This document shows positions 1 through 8,338 of a stretch of 64,000 nucleotides of DNA, one piece after another. Positions within the stretch are counted from its first letter, which is position 1, and every line of letters starts with the position of its first letter. Both the position numbers and the translations under genes were made by a program. The notes beneath the pieces are model-generated. The model had not been told where the DNA came from, searched no databases, and was given only the letters and a program-made list of their open reading frames with translations. This DNA is from Nocardia sp. NBC_00508 (GTDB lineage Bacteria; Actinomycetota; Actinomycetes; Mycobacteriales; Mycobacteriaceae), in contig NZ_CP107852.1 in assembly GCF_036346875.1 (NCBI RefSeq), positions 5,890,001 through 5,954,000 on the forward strand, read 5' to 3'.

Positions 1-2
1 CC

Positions 3-530
3 TGGGTCGCGGTATCCACCGGGCTGTTCAGCGCCGACGCCTTGGTTCCGCTGGCCGGAGCCGAGCACCGCGCCGACTCCGGCATCTTGCAGGTGCAGGT
101 CGAGAAGGACGCGGTGAAAACCGCGCCCCAGTTGGACCACAACGGGCAGATCAGCCCGCAGGCCGAGCAGGAACTGTTCGACCACTATCAGATCGACCCG
201 GATCAGGCCGCCTGGGACGTCTACGGCAGGCAGCCGCTTCCGGACCAGCCGCCACGTGCCGATGCCGGGATGGTGCGCTCGGAGGAGCGCTGCGATACCG
301 GCGCGGAGCACGAGGATCTCGGCATGGCGCGGATGCGCACGTACCTGGAGAGCGAAGAGGAGACGCTCCGCATGCCTGCGAGCGGCGACGGGATGCGGAT
401 TCGGCGTGAACCGATGACCGACCCGTACGCTGTCGACTCGGCCGATCTCGGTACCAAGGAGCCAGAGGCCGTCCCGCATGAAGAGCGGCTCACCGACGAG
501 ATGTACAACCCCGAGGACCGAATGCGCTGA
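3..530 (+). CDS. PRC-barrel / DUF2382 (YsnF/AvaK-type) protein, 5' truncated
   Basis: The reading frame is open from the window edge, so the true start lies upstream; a TTG at 42 is only an internal codon. The first ~45 visible residues (WVAVSTGLF, VPLAGA, then an acidic VEKDAVKTAP stretch and an LFDHYQI segment) match the end of a PRC-barrel domain. The remainder contains the RSEER and IRREPMTD blocks typical of DUF2382. Proteins with this domain order are common in actinobacteria and are usually linked to general stress; a biochemical role is not established. Family assignment is fairly secure, function is not. Confidence 0.75.
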   Translation, partial: WVAVSTGLFSADALVPLAGAEHRADSGILQVQVEKDAVKTAPQLDHNGQISPQAEQELFDHYQIDPDQAAWDVYGRQPLPDQPPRADAGMVRSEERCDTGAEHEDLGMARMRTYLESEEETLRMPASGDGMRIRREPMTDPYAVDSADLGTKEPEAVPHEERLTDEMYNPEDRMR

Positions 531-777
531 CCGGCGCACGAAACGGCCGCGCCAGGGTGTCACCCGGGCGCGGCTGATTCGCGCGTGGCCTCCCGTGCCC
601 GCCCACAGCGGCGCCACGGCATGGCGTGTGACCGGTCGACGGCGCGCAGGCTGATGCTGTGCGCGGCGCGGGTGGGGGTGAACCCTGATTTACACCCCGA
701 TATCCCGTCTCACCTGCTGATTCCCGCCCGGTCAGGTGTCATGCTCGAAGCGTAAACGGACTTCTGGGAGGCATCAC

Positions 778-951
778 ATGTTGTGGAAGATCATCGGCGT
801 CGTCGCGGTCGTCTGGATCGCGCTGGCCGTCATCGGTGCGCTGATCAAAGGGCTGTTCCCGATTCTCGTGATCAGCGCGATCGTGTTCGGGTTGTACCTG
901 CTGTACAAGGCGGTATCGGGCTCGGACAAGTCGACGGTGAGCAAGCTGTAG
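778..951 (+). CDS. small two-helix membrane protein
   Basis: A 57-residue protein starting MLWKIIG. The ATG at 778 is preceded by GGGAGG about six bases upstream, which favours it over an upstream in-frame ATG at 736 with no ribosome site. Two hydrophobic segments (about residues 4-22 and 26-45) are separated by a short KG turn, and the tail is polar (GSDKSTVSKL). I recognise no named family; small proteins of this type are widespread in actinobacteria. Not obviously in an operon with the PIG-L gene 71 bases downstream. Confidence 0.6.
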   Translation: MLWKIIGVVAVVWIALAVIGALIKGLFPILVISAIVFGLYLLYKAVSGSDKSTVSKL

Positions 952-1022
952 CGACAGCGGAGGTCCGTGCGGCGTCCGGTCGGGGGCGTCGCACGGCCGG
1001 TCACCGGGACGGCAGTGCTTGA

Positions 1023-1742
1023 ATGTCTCTCGTGGATCAGGTTCCGGAAGACTGGCGGCGCGGCTTGGTGATCGTCGCGCATCCTGACGATATCGAATAC
1101 GGTGCTGCCGCTGCGGTCGCACGCTGGACCGGGCAGGGCAAGGACATTCGCTATGTGCTGGTGACCAGCGGAGAGGCCGGTATCGCCGGTCTGCAGCCTG
1201 CGGTCGCCGGACCCCTCCGCGAGGCGGAAGAGGTCGCAGGGGCCGAGGTGGTGGGCGTGCGGGAGGTGGAATTCCTCGGCTACCCGGACGGTCGAGTTCA
1301 GGAGAGTCTGGACCTGCGCCGCGACTTGGCCGCCGCGATCCGCAGGCATCGGCCGGAGATGGTGGTGTTGTTCAATTTCGGCGACACCTGGGCGCCCGGC
1401 TACACCAACAGCGCCGATCACCGCGCAGTCGGCCGTGCCGCCTTGGACGCCGTCTCCGATGCGGGCAACGAGTGGATCTTCCCGGACATCGCCGAGTGGA
1501 AACCGTGGTCGGCACGGTGGGCGGCGGTCGTGGGACCGGTCGTCACGCACGCCGTGGACGTCAGCGAGACCCTCGCCCAGGCCGCCGCCTCGCTCGCCGA
1601 ACATCACCGCTACCTCGAGGCCCTGAGCCCCGAGCCGGTCGCCGACCAGGTTCGGGCCGTCGTCGCGCGGGCGACCGGCCCTATCGAGGGCTTCCCCGCC
1701 GAACACGCGGTTGGTTTCGAGCTTTTCTATTTCGGCGGCTGA
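1023..1742 (+). CDS. PIG-L family (LmbE-like) N-acetylglucosaminyl deacetylase
   Basis: A 239-residue member of the PIG-L/LmbE superfamily of zinc-dependent deacetylases, which remove N-acetyl groups from GlcNAc-type sugars; actinobacterial members include MshB and Mca of mycothiol metabolism. The diagnostic AHPDD motif is at residues 19-23, and a later His in the SADH segment (H133) is the expected third metal ligand. The protein is shorter than MshB (~300 residues) and lacks obvious extra domains, so the substrate cannot be assigned. It is alone on the plus strand between a small membrane protein and a glycosyltransferase, so a role in sugar or antibiotic modification is possible but inferred. 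Confidence 0.8.
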   Translation: MSLVDQVPEDWRRGLVIVAHPDDIEYGAAAAVARWTGQGKDIRYVLVTSGEAGIAGLQPAVAGPLREAEEVAGAEVVGVREVEFLGYPDGRVQESLDLRRDLAAAIRRHRPEMVVLFNFGDTWAPGYTNSADHRAVGRAALDAVSDAGNEWIFPDIAEWKPWSARWAAVVGPVVTHAVDVSETLAQAAASLAEHHRYLEALSPEPVADQVRAVVARATGPIEGFPAEHAVGFELFYFGG

Positions 1743-1865
1743 TCCGCACTGTGCCGTCTTCCGGCGTCGACGTGGTGACAGCACGAGGCATGGATTCGTC
1801 GCGACTCCGGACGCGCCCCGAGATAGGTGCCATCCGCCCCGGTAGCCGTGTGGCAGGCTAGGCGA

Positions 1866-3023
1866 ATGCGAGTAGCCGTCGTCGCAGGACCCGATCCCGG
1901 GCATGCGTTTCCCGCTATCGCGTTGTGCTTGCGGTTTCTGGCCGCCGGTGACGAGCCCGTGCTGTTCACCGGTCCGCGCTGGTTCGAGGCGGCGCTCGCG
2001 GCCGGGATCGGCGTGCGTCGGCTCAAGGGTCTGGCGCCGCGGCCGGTGGACGACGACACCGACGCGGGGCAGCGCATTCACGAGCGGGCCGCGCATGTCT
2101 CCACCGAGATCCTGCCGGACTTGAGCGCGATGCTGCCCGAGCTGGTCGTCTCCGATGTGCTGACCGCGGGCGGCGGGATGGCCGCGGAACGACTCGGCGT
2201 GCCGTGGGTGGAACTGTCCCCGCATCCGCTGTACCTGCCGTCGAAGGCGTTGCCGCCCATCGGGAGTGGCCTCGCTCCTGGTGCGGGCGTGTATGGGCGG
2301 ATGCGGGACGGTCTGCTGCGCGGCATGACCGCCCGCGCTGTTCGCCACGGCCACCGTCAGCGGGAGCGGGCGCGCGAGAGCGTCGGACTGCCCGCCGCCG
2401 ACCCCGGCCCCGCCGCCCGTCTGATCGCCACTTTGCCCGCGCTCGAGGTACCGCGCCCCGACTGGCCGGAAGCGGCTCACGTCGTCGGTCCGCTGCTGTG
2501 GGAGCCGACCGATGCGATCCTCGAACTTCCGCCCGGCGACGGGCCGCTGGTCATGGTCGCCCCCTCCACCGCGCACACCGGCGTCGCGGGCATGGTCGAG
2601 ACGGTTCTCGAGGCACTGGAGGGCGCCGGTGTCCGCGTGGCGATCTCGATGCTGGACACGCCACCCACCGATCTTCCCCCGTGGGCGACAGCGGGGCTGG
2701 GCCGCCAAGACGAACTCCTGACCCACGCCTCCGTCGTGGTGGGCGGCGGCGGGCACGGCCTGCTCGCGAAGTCCCTGTCGGCGGGCGTCCCGATCGTCAC
2801 CGTTCCCGGCGGCGGCGATCAGTGGGAGCTGGCCAATCGCGCTGCCCGCCAAGGTAGTTCGATCGTCGTCCGCCCGTTGTCGCCCGGGGCCCTTCGTGCC
2901 GCGGTCGAGGAGATCCTCGCCGGCCCCGGCTACACCGAGGCCGCCGAAGCGGCTGCCGCGCCCGCCTCGCTCCCAGACCCCATCGCCCTCTGCCACCGGA
3001 TTATGCAACCCGTCCATCCCTGA
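1866..3023 (+). CDS. GT-B fold glycosyltransferase, Rv2739c-like
   Basis: A 385-residue protein with two Rossmann halves, like macrolide and glucuronosyl transferases (GT1 type). The N-terminus MRVAVVAGPDPGHAFP forms the acceptor-side loop. The C-terminal half has the donor-binding region (GGGGHG, about residues 295-300, then AGVPIVTVPGGGDQWELANR), where Asp-Gln pairs usually contact the nucleotide sugar. ATG 1866 was chosen because a -10-like CAGGCT (1854-1859) ends six bases before it, suggesting a leaderless message. In M. tuberculosis a similar 'alanine-rich transferase' (Rv2739c) sits next to Rv2738c (DUF3046) upstream of recA, and this order is preserved here. Donor and acceptor are unknown. 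Confidence 0.8.
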   Translation: MRVAVVAGPDPGHAFPAIALCLRFLAAGDEPVLFTGPRWFEAALAAGIGVRRLKGLAPRPVDDDTDAGQRIHERAAHVSTEILPDLSAMLPELVVSDVLTAGGGMAAERLGVPWVELSPHPLYLPSKALPPIGSGLAPGAGVYGRMRDGLLRGMTARAVRHGHRQRERARESVGLPAADPGPAARLIATLPALEVPRPDWPEAAHVVGPLLWEPTDAILELPPGDGPLVMVAPSTAHTGVAGMVETVLEALEGAGVRVAISMLDTPPTDLPPWATAGLGRQDELLTHASVVVGGGGHGLLAKSLSAGVPIVTVPGGGDQWELANRAARQGSSIVVRPLSPGALRAAVEEILAGPGYTEAAEAAAAPASLPDPIALCHRIMQPVHP

Positions 3024-3078
3024 ACGGCGAGCGTGCCACTGAGCTGGGCACGCGTGGGAGGCGAGTAAGTTCGGAACG

Positions 3079-3273
3079 GTGCGGTTGACCGAGTTCCAGG
3101 AACTGTTGCACACCGAGTTCGGTGTGGCCCGGGGCGACGCCCTGGTGAACGACCATGTGATTCCCGCCTTGGGCGGACGCACGGGATCCGCCGCCATCGA
3201 GGCCGGGATCGATCCCCGTGATGTGTGGCGCGCGCTGTGCGCGGAGTTCGACGTCCCCAAGGCGCGCTGGTGA
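3079..3273 (+). CDS. DUF3046 family protein
   Basis: A 64-residue actinobacterial protein with the DUF3046 layout: MRLTEFQELL start, central NDHVIPALGGRT block and an EAGIDPRDVWRALC segment. Members usually lie next to recA/recX (Rv2738c in M. tuberculosis). No function is established. The GTG start is preceded by TAAGTT (3066-3071) seven bases upstream and no ribosome site, which suggests leaderless transcription from the start codon. Its stop overlaps the next gene's GTG start by four bases. Confidence 0.85.
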   Translation: MRLTEFQELLHTEFGVARGDALVNDHVIPALGGRTGSAAIEAGIDPRDVWRALCAEFDVPKARW

Positions 3274-4514
3274 ACGCCCCCGACCGGGTCGAGCACGACG
3301 AGCCGCTCTACCGGTTCGACGAGCGGCAGCGGATGATCCCGCACGACCCGCAGCGCCTCGCCGCCCGGGTCGCGCAGGCCCGCCCCGTCGATTTCACCGA
3401 ATTCCGGCAGACCGGCATCGAACTGATGCTGCTCGGTCGCTACGACGAGGCGCTGGATCACCTCGATCGTGCGCTGGAACTGGTGGACACCGAGCAACGC
3501 AGGATCACCGTGTGGATCAACCTCGGCGATGTCTACCGCTACCGCGGTGACGCGGGCACGGCCGAGATGCTCTATCGCCGCGCCGTCGAGCACGCGCGCA
3601 CGGCCGCGCCGGACGTGCTCTCGTTCGCCCTCCAGCATCTGGGCAAGGCGCTCGCCGAGCGGAATCAGCTGCCGGAGGCACACGCGATGCTGACCGAGGC
3701 GATGCGGCTGCGCCTCGTCGAAGGTGAACCCGAGGAGATCGAATCCACCCGCGCCGCCCTGGACATCCTGGGTGAGCTGCCGATTCCGTTGCCGCCCATG
3801 GTCGCCGCACTACTCGGCGAGTTGTCGGCCTGGTCGGATGAGCACGAAGGCATGAGCGGTGATGTCGTGCTCGTGAACGGCGCCTATTGGCTCAAACGCG
3901 GACCGAAGGCGGTCGCCGAGTACGAACGCCTGAACTGGTTGCGCGGTCGCGGGATTCACTTGCCGGAAGTGGCGGCCTTCGAGGACGACGTGCTGTTGCT
4001 CGCCGACGCGGCTGCGCCGAGCCTGGCCGCCCGAGCGGGCTCCGGCGCCGGGTATCCGACCTCGATCGGCACCGCCATGGGCTCGGTGTTGCGTCGGCTG
4101 CACAGCATTCCGGTCGCCGAGTGCCCGTTCGACGGACGGCTCGACGTGGTGCTAGCGCAGGCGCGCCGCAATGTGGTCGAAGACCTGGTGGATCCGGACG
4201 ACTTCGACGACGACAACCGCGGATCGACGCCGACGGAGATCCTCGCACGGCTGCTGGCGCGGCGGCCGGACCGAGAGGATCTGGTGGTCACGCACGGTGA
4301 TTTCACCCCGTCGAACGTGCTGGAGGGCGAGATCCTGCTCGACCTGGGCGCACTCGGCATCGCCGACCGCTACCGTGATCTGGCGCTGGCCGTTCGTGAT
4401 CTGCGCGAGGACTTCGGCGAGTCCGAGGTGACCGCCTTCTGCACCTCCTACGGGCTGGCCGAACCGGACGTGAGCCGCCTCGAGTACTACCGATTGCTCG
4501 ACGAATTGTTCTGA
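3270..4514 (+). CDS. TPR domain - aminoglycoside phosphotransferase (APH/choline kinase-like) fusion
   Basis: A 414-residue protein beginning at GTG 3270, which overlaps the DUF3046 stop as GTGA. Residues ~45-170 are tetratricopeptide-type helices (GRYDEALDHLDRALEL, DVYRYRGDAGTAEMLYRRA). Residues ~190-414 form an APH-fold small-molecule kinase: a glycine-poor N-lobe (VVLVNGAYWLKRG), the catalytic loop HGDFTPSNVL (H342, D344, N349) and a metal-binding segment DLGALGIADRYRDLA that resembles APH(3') enzymes. Kinases of this fold phosphorylate aminoglycosides, choline, homoserine or fructosamines. The TPR fusion is unusual and argues for a regulated or protein-linked substrate rather than a plain resistance enzyme, but that is inference. 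Confidence 0.75.
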   Translation: MNAPDRVEHDEPLYRFDERQRMIPHDPQRLAARVAQARPVDFTEFRQTGIELMLLGRYDEALDHLDRALELVDTEQRRITVWINLGDVYRYRGDAGTAEMLYRRAVEHARTAAPDVLSFALQHLGKALAERNQLPEAHAMLTEAMRLRLVEGEPEEIESTRAALDILGELPIPLPPMVAALLGELSAWSDEHEGMSGDVVLVNGAYWLKRGPKAVAEYERLNWLRGRGIHLPEVAAFEDDVLLLADAAAPSLAARAGSGAGYPTSIGTAMGSVLRRLHSIPVAECPFDGRLDVVLAQARRNVVEDLVDPDDFDDDNRGSTPTEILARLLARRPDREDLVVTHGDFTPSNVLEGEILLDLGALGIADRYRDLALAVRDLREDFGESEVTAFCTSYGLAEPDVSRLEYYRLLDELF

Positions 4515-4533
4515 GCCGCAAGCCTTCCGCGCC

Positions 4534-5082
4534 TCACGCCTTCCGCGCGTAGTGCCGGGCCGCTTTGGTGCGGTTGCCGCAAGTCGCCATCGAGTGCCAG
4601 CGCCGGGTTCCGTTCTTCGAGGTGTCGTAGAAGAACAGCACGCAGTCCGGGTGCGCGCACTGACGGATCCGGTCGGGCGCGGCGCGCAGCAGGTCGAGCA
4701 GGTTGTCGGCGGCCAGCCAGCCGGGCAGCCAGGGCTTCTCGGTAACCTCCACCACCTCGGCGGGCCCGGACTCGGTGAGCGCGCGCCGGATCCGGCCGTG
4801 CGCGAGCACCTCATTGAGCGCGTCATGGGCGGCGTGCACGACAACGTCGTAGACGGCCGCGCGGGCGGCCAGCACCGCGGCCAGTGTGGCCGCGTCGGCG
4901 CTCGCGCGATCGGCGAGGCCCGCCGACGCCAGCCAGATGCGCAGACCGGCCACGTCGGTGAGCAGATCCTGCGGCCCGTGCTCGATCCACCGCGTGTTCA
5001 GCAGATCGAGCGCCAGGGGTTCACCGAGGTGGGGGCGTGGATCGGGCATACCCGAGGGTATCGAGTCCGCGTCGCTGGGCAC
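4534..5082 (-). CDS. CGNR zinc-finger / ABATE domain transcriptional regulator
   Basis: A ~182-residue protein with an N-terminal ABATE-type helical domain (GEPLALDLLNTRWIEHG) and a C-terminal CGNR zinc finger: CAHPDC, then GTRRWHSMATCGNRTKAARHY. The family is thought to bind stress ligands and act as DNA-binding regulators. The GTG at 5082 was chosen because AGGAGG lies eight bases upstream on this strand; the frame is open a few codons further. It is divergent from the VOC-flavoprotein-NTF2 operon, and two near-identical 13-base sites lie in the shared promoter region, so it likely controls itself and that operon. Confidence 0.85.
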   Translation of the reverse strand: MPSDADSIPSGMPDPRPHLGEPLALDLLNTRWIEHGPQDLLTDVAGLRIWLASAGLADRASADAATLAAVLAARAAVYDVVVHAAHDALNEVLAHGRIRRALTESGPAEVVEVTEKPWLPGWLAADNLLDLLRAAPDRIRQCAHPDCVLFFYDTSKNGTRRWHSMATCGNRTKAARHYARKA

Positions 5083-5097
5083 GGCGACCACCTCCTG

Positions 5098-5166
5098 TCT
5101 AACTAGTAAAATCAGCTTCAGTGGTTGACGTGGTTGTCGCGTTGTCGGTATGTTCTAACCAGTAAA
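5098..5166. promoter_or_regulatory. divergent promoter with paired 13-bp repeat (putative CGNR operator)
   Basis: TCTAACTAGTAAA (5098-5110) and TCTAACCAGTAAA (5154-5166) are direct repeats differing at one base. Between them is a good plus-strand promoter, TTGACG (5125-5130), an 18-base spacer and TATGTT (5149-5154). The right copy overlaps the expected start of transcription of the VOC operon and the left copy lies at the regulator's own leader. This placement fits repression of both genes by the CGNR protein. The assignment of repressor to site is inferred. Confidence 0.6.
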
Positions 5167-5205
5167 CGCATATAGACAGGTTAAACCTTCCCGAGGAGGA
5201 ACACC

Positions 5206-5667
5206 ATGAACGCTGTCGCCGCACCCCAGCTCGCCACCGGGCACATCGGACTGAACGTCTCCGATCTGGATCGCTCGGTGGACTTCTATCGCCGCGCCCT
5301 GGGTTTCGAACAGCTCGCCGCGAGTACCGACAGCGAACGCCGCTGGGCCTTCCTCGGCGCGGACGGCAAGCTCGTCGTCACGCTGTGGGAGCAGAGCGAC
5401 GGCACATTCTCGACCGAGACGCCTGGGCTGCACCATCTCTCGTTCCAGGTCGACAGCATCGACCAAGTGCGTGACGTCGAGCGGGTGCTGCGCGAATTGT
5501 CGGTCACCTTCGCCCACGACGGGGTGGTGGCGCACGGCGAGGGCATCGCCTCCGGTGGGATCTTCTTCACCGACCCGGACGGGATCCGGCTCGAGGTCTA
5601 CGCGCCCAGCGGAGCCGAATCCGCGCCTGCCCCCAGCGGTGCTGCCCCGACCTGCGGGTTCTTCTGA
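5206..5667 (+). CDS. VOC (glyoxalase/bleomycin-resistance) family protein
   Basis: A 153-residue two-module vicinal oxygen chelate protein: [24 protein letters not shown] at the start of the first module and [15 protein letters not shown] at the start of the second. The likely metal ligands are His18 and later His/Glu (HHLSF; RLEVYAP near residue 128). VOC enzymes include glyoxalases, extradiol dioxygenases and isomerases, and the substrate cannot be read from the sequence. AGGAGG precedes the ATG. It is the first gene of an operon with a flavin-type oxidase and a DUF1348 protein, controlled from the divergent CGNR promoter, which suggests a response to a reactive compound. Confidence 0.8.
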   Translation: MNAVAAPQLATGHIGLNVSDLDRSVDFYRRALGFEQLAASTDSERRWAFLGADGKLVVTLWEQSDGTFSTETPGLHHLSFQVDSIDQVRDVERVLRELSVTFAHDGVVAHGEGIASGGIFFTDPDGIRLEVYAPSGAESAPAPSGAAPTCGFF

Positions 5668-5699
5668 TCGCTCGCCCAGGAAGCGACAGGAGAAGCGTG

Positions 5700-6584
5700 A
5701 TGGAGCCGTTCCATGCCGGGGAGGTCGCCGTCCAGCGCCGGATGGGCCAGGCGCACATCGCCGAGCGGGTCGGCCGCATGATCCGCCCCGAGATCCCCGC
5801 GGCCGCCGCCGACTTCCTGGCCGAACAGCGGATGGTGGTGCTCGCCGCCGCCGACGCGACCGGCCGTCTGTGGGCGAGCGAGCTGGTCGGGCCGCCGGGA
5901 TTCGTGCACGCGCTCGACGACCGGACGATCGTGGTCGGCGCCAGGCCCGCCGCGGCCGATCCGCTGTACGAGACGCTGACGCGGCATGCCCGCGTCGGCA
6001 TGATCGCCCTGCAACCGCAGCGACGCAGGCGGATGCGGGTCAATGGCAGAGCGACGCCGGAGGGCGCGGGGCTGCGCCTCGTCACCGATCAGGTGTACTC
6101 GAACTGCCCGAAGTACATCTCCCGCCGGAATATCGAGAGCTATACGCCGGAAGCCGGGGCCCCGGCGGCCCGGCGCAGCGGCGAACTCGACCCGGGCCAG
6201 CAGGCCGCGGTCGCGGCGGCCGACACGTTCTTCGTCGCGACGGCCGACGCGGACGGCAACGCGGACGCCTCCCATCGCGGCGGGAATCCCGGCTTCCTGC
6301 AGGTGCTTTCGCCCACGCGGCTGCGCTGGCCGGACTATCGGGGCAATTCCATGTTCATGACCCTCGGCAATATCGAGGTGAATCCCCCGTGCGGAATTCT
6401 GATCCCGGATTGGCCCACCGGGGCGACCCTCCAGCTGACCGGAACCGCCGAACTGATCTGGGCGCCGGAGACTTTCGCGACCGGCGCGCAGTGCTCCCTC
6501 GACTTCACCATCGAGGAAGTGGTCGAGCGGCGTCAGGGAGCGCTGCGCTGGGGCGCCGCCGAACTCTCGCCCGTCAATCCGTGA
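5700..6584 (+). CDS. pyridoxamine 5'-phosphate oxidase-like (flavin split-barrel) protein
   Basis: A 294-residue protein of the PNPOx-like split-barrel class that binds FMN or F420. Two barrel-like repeats are visible: one around residues 40-110 ([22 protein letters not shown]) and one around 180-270 ([23 protein letters not shown], then [23 protein letters not shown]). ATG 5700 was preferred over GTG 5697 because AGGAGA is six bases upstream of the ATG. It is 32 bases downstream of the VOC gene. Such proteins are annotated as general stress or phosphohydrolase-associated oxidoreductases; the substrate is unknown. Confidence 0.8.
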   Translation: MEPFHAGEVAVQRRMGQAHIAERVGRMIRPEIPAAAADFLAEQRMVVLAAADATGRLWASELVGPPGFVHALDDRTIVVGARPAAADPLYETLTRHARVGMIALQPQRRRRMRVNGRATPEGAGLRLVTDQVYSNCPKYISRRNIESYTPEAGAPAARRSGELDPGQQAAVAAADTFFVATADADGNADASHRGGNPGFLQVLSPTRLRWPDYRGNSMFMTLGNIEVNPPCGILIPDWPTGATLQLTGTAELIWAPETFATGAQCSLDFTIEEVVERRQGALRWGAAELSPVNP

Positions 6585-6613
6585 ACCCCATCTATCAGGA
6601 AGGGAGTTGTCTC

Positions 6614-7063
6614 ATGCGACCTCCACTACCCCCATTCGACGCGGCATCCGCCGAGCTCGAGGTGCGGGCCGCCGAAGACGCCTGGAATACCCGCGATCCC
6701 GAGCGCGTCGCCGCCGCGTACACCGAGGACTCGACCTGGCGCAACCGCGACGAGTTCTTCACCGGCCGCGACGCCATCGTCGAGTTCTTGACCAGGAAGT
6801 GGTCTGTCGAGAACGGGTACGCACTGCGCAAGGATCTGTGGGCATTCGAAGGAGACCGCATCGCCGTGCGCTTCCAATACGAATGGCACGACGACTCGGG
6901 CCAGTGGTGGCGCAGCTACGGCAACGAGCAGTGGGAGTTCGCACCGGACGGCCTGATGTCCCGGCGGGAGGCCAGCATCAACGATGTCCGGATCGGGGAG
7001 TCCGACCGGCGCATCTTCGGGCCGCGCGATCCGGGCGACGAGTCGGTGCAGCCGCAGCGATAG
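6614..7063 (+). CDS. nuclear transport factor 2-like protein, DUF1348
   Basis: A 149-residue SnoaL/NTF2-fold protein. The DUF1348 signature is clear: [41 protein letters not shown], a central [19 protein letters not shown] and RREASINDV. The family's fold is a cone-shaped barrel with a small-molecule pocket; its reaction is not established. GGAAGGGA lies about ten bases before the ATG. It closes the VOC/PNPOx-like operon with a 29-base gap, and the three proteins together look like a detoxification set for a small reactive metabolite, which is inferred. Confidence 0.85.
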   Translation: MRPPLPPFDAASAELEVRAAEDAWNTRDPERVAAAYTEDSTWRNRDEFFTGRDAIVEFLTRKWSVENGYALRKDLWAFEGDRIAVRFQYEWHDDSGQWWRSYGNEQWEFAPDGLMSRREASINDVRIGESDRRIFGPRDPGDESVQPQR

Positions 7064-7178
7064 GGGCGCCGGACGTCACCGTCGCAGGGCGGCGCGGCGG
7101 TGACGACGCTGGTGCGGTGATCGCGCGGCGTCAGCCGAGGGCGGTGCGGACGGTGCGGGGTGTCGCCGGGCGCGTCGC

Positions 7179-7206
7179 TTGACTCGAACACCTGTTCGTC
7201 TAGTGT
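7179..7206 (+). promoter_or_regulatory. recA promoter with embedded LexA (SOS) box
   Basis: TCGAACACCTGTTCGT (7184-7199) fits the Gram-positive/mycobacterial SOS box GAAC-N4-GTTC exactly. It fills the spacer of a promoter TTGACT (7179-7184), 16 bases, TAGTGT (7201-7206), so LexA bound here would block RNA polymerase directly. The box is 92 bases before the recA start codon. Confidence 0.85.
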
Positions 7207-7218
7207 TGTCGTCAGAAC

Positions 7219-7241
7219 TTGTCGGTGCCGGGCTCTACTGT
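7219..7241 (+). promoter_or_regulatory. second recA promoter, LexA-independent ClpR/PafBC (RecA-NDp) type
   Basis: The sequence TTGTCGGTG, eight bases, TACTGT matches the mycobacterial RecA-NDp motif (TTGTCRGTG-N8-TANNNT) perfectly. In mycobacteria this motif drives damage induction through PafBC, independently of LexA. Transcription would begin near 7248, leaving a leader of about 43 bases before recA. The pairing of both promoter types upstream of recA mirrors M. tuberculosis. Confidence 0.85.
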
Positions 7242-7290
7242 AGGCGCCAACCACAGAACGAGACCTACCCGTCGAAAAGGGGATCAGGAC

Positions 7291-8334
7291 ATGGCACCAC
7301 AGGCGTACGACCGGGACAAGGCGCTCGAGCTCGCGCTGGCCCAGGTGGAGAAGAGCTTCGGCAAGGGCGCCGTCATGCGCCTCGGCGAGGAGGCGCGCCA
7401 GCCCATCTCGGTGATCCCCACCGGTTCGATCGCGCTCGACGTGGCGCTGGGCATCGGCGGTCTGCCGCGCGGCCGCGTCGTCGAGATCTACGGTCCGGAA
7501 TCCTCGGGTAAGACCACCGTCGCGCTGCACGCGGTGGCCAACGCGCAGGCCGCGGGCGGTGTGGCGGCGTTCATCGACGCCGAGCACGCGCTCGACCCGG
7601 ACTACGCCCGCAAGCTCGGCGTCGATACCGACGCGCTGCTGGTTTCCCAGCCCGACACCGGCGAGCAGGCGCTGGAGATCGCCGACATGCTGGTGCGCTC
7701 CGGCGCCATCGACATCATCGTCATCGACTCGGTGGCCGCGCTGGTGCCGCGCGCCGAGATCGAGGGCGAGATGGGTGACAGCCACGTCGGCCTGCAGGCT
7801 CGCCTGATGAGCCAGGCGCTGCGGAAGATGACCAGCGCGCTGAACAACTCCGGCACCACCGCGATCTTCATCAACCAGCTGCGCGAGAAGATCGGCGTGA
7901 TGTTCGGCTCGCCGGAGACCACCACCGGCGGTAAGGCGTTGAAGTTCTACGCGTCGGTGCGCCTGGACGTGCGCCGCATCGAGACGCTCAAGGACGGCAG
8001 CGACGCGGTGGGCAACCGCACCCGGGTGAAGGTCGTGAAGAACAAGGTCTCGCCGCCGTTCAAGCAGGCCGAGTTCGACATCCTCTACGGGCACGGCATC
8101 TCCAAGGAGGGCTCGCTCATCGACATGGGTGTCGAGCAGGGCTTCATCCGCAAGTCCGGCTCCTGGTACACCTACGAGGGCGATCAACTCGGCCAGGGCA
8201 AGGAGAACGCCCGCAAGTTCCTGCTGGAGAATGTCGACGTCCGCGACGAGATCGAGAAGAAGATCAAGGAGAAGCTCGGTATCGGCGCCGACGTGACCGC
8301 GGAGGGCGCCGCCGAGGTACCGGCCGATTTCTGA
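7291..8334 (+). CDS. recA: RecA recombinase
   Basis: A 347-residue RecA without an intein. It catalyses ATP-dependent strand exchange and promotes LexA self-cleavage. Walker [10 protein letters not shown] (around residues 66-74), Walker B VIIVIDSV, the L1/L2 loop region ([32 protein letters not shown]) and the C-terminal domain (KKIKEKLG) are all intact. The ATG at 7291 gives the usual N-terminus ([20 protein letters not shown]). It is transcribed from two damage-type promoters just upstream and is followed by recX after four bases. Confidence 0.98.
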   Translation: MAPQAYDRDKALELALAQVEKSFGKGAVMRLGEEARQPISVIPTGSIALDVALGIGGLPRGRVVEIYGPESSGKTTVALHAVANAQAAGGVAAFIDAEHALDPDYARKLGVDTDALLVSQPDTGEQALEIADMLVRSGAIDIIVIDSVAALVPRAEIEGEMGDSHVGLQARLMSQALRKMTSALNNSGTTAIFINQLREKIGVMFGSPETTTGGKALKFYASVRLDVRRIETLKDGSDAVGNRTRVKVVKNKVSPPFKQAEFDILYGHGISKEGSLIDMGVEQGFIRKSGSWYTYEGDQLGQGKENARKFLLENVDVRDEIEKKIKEKLGIGADVTAEGAAEVPADF

Positions 8335-8338
8335 GTCG

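Noticed and set aside
774-3683. Long minus-strand open frame opposite the PIG-L and glycosyltransferase genes
   Set aside because: It runs antisense to well-supported genes and has the Arg/Gly/His-rich composition of a GC-rich shadow frame.
7075-7104. Terminator between the DUF1348 gene and recA
   Set aside because: A 7-bp GTCACCG/CGGTGAC stem has a 16-base loop and no T tract, too weak to call.
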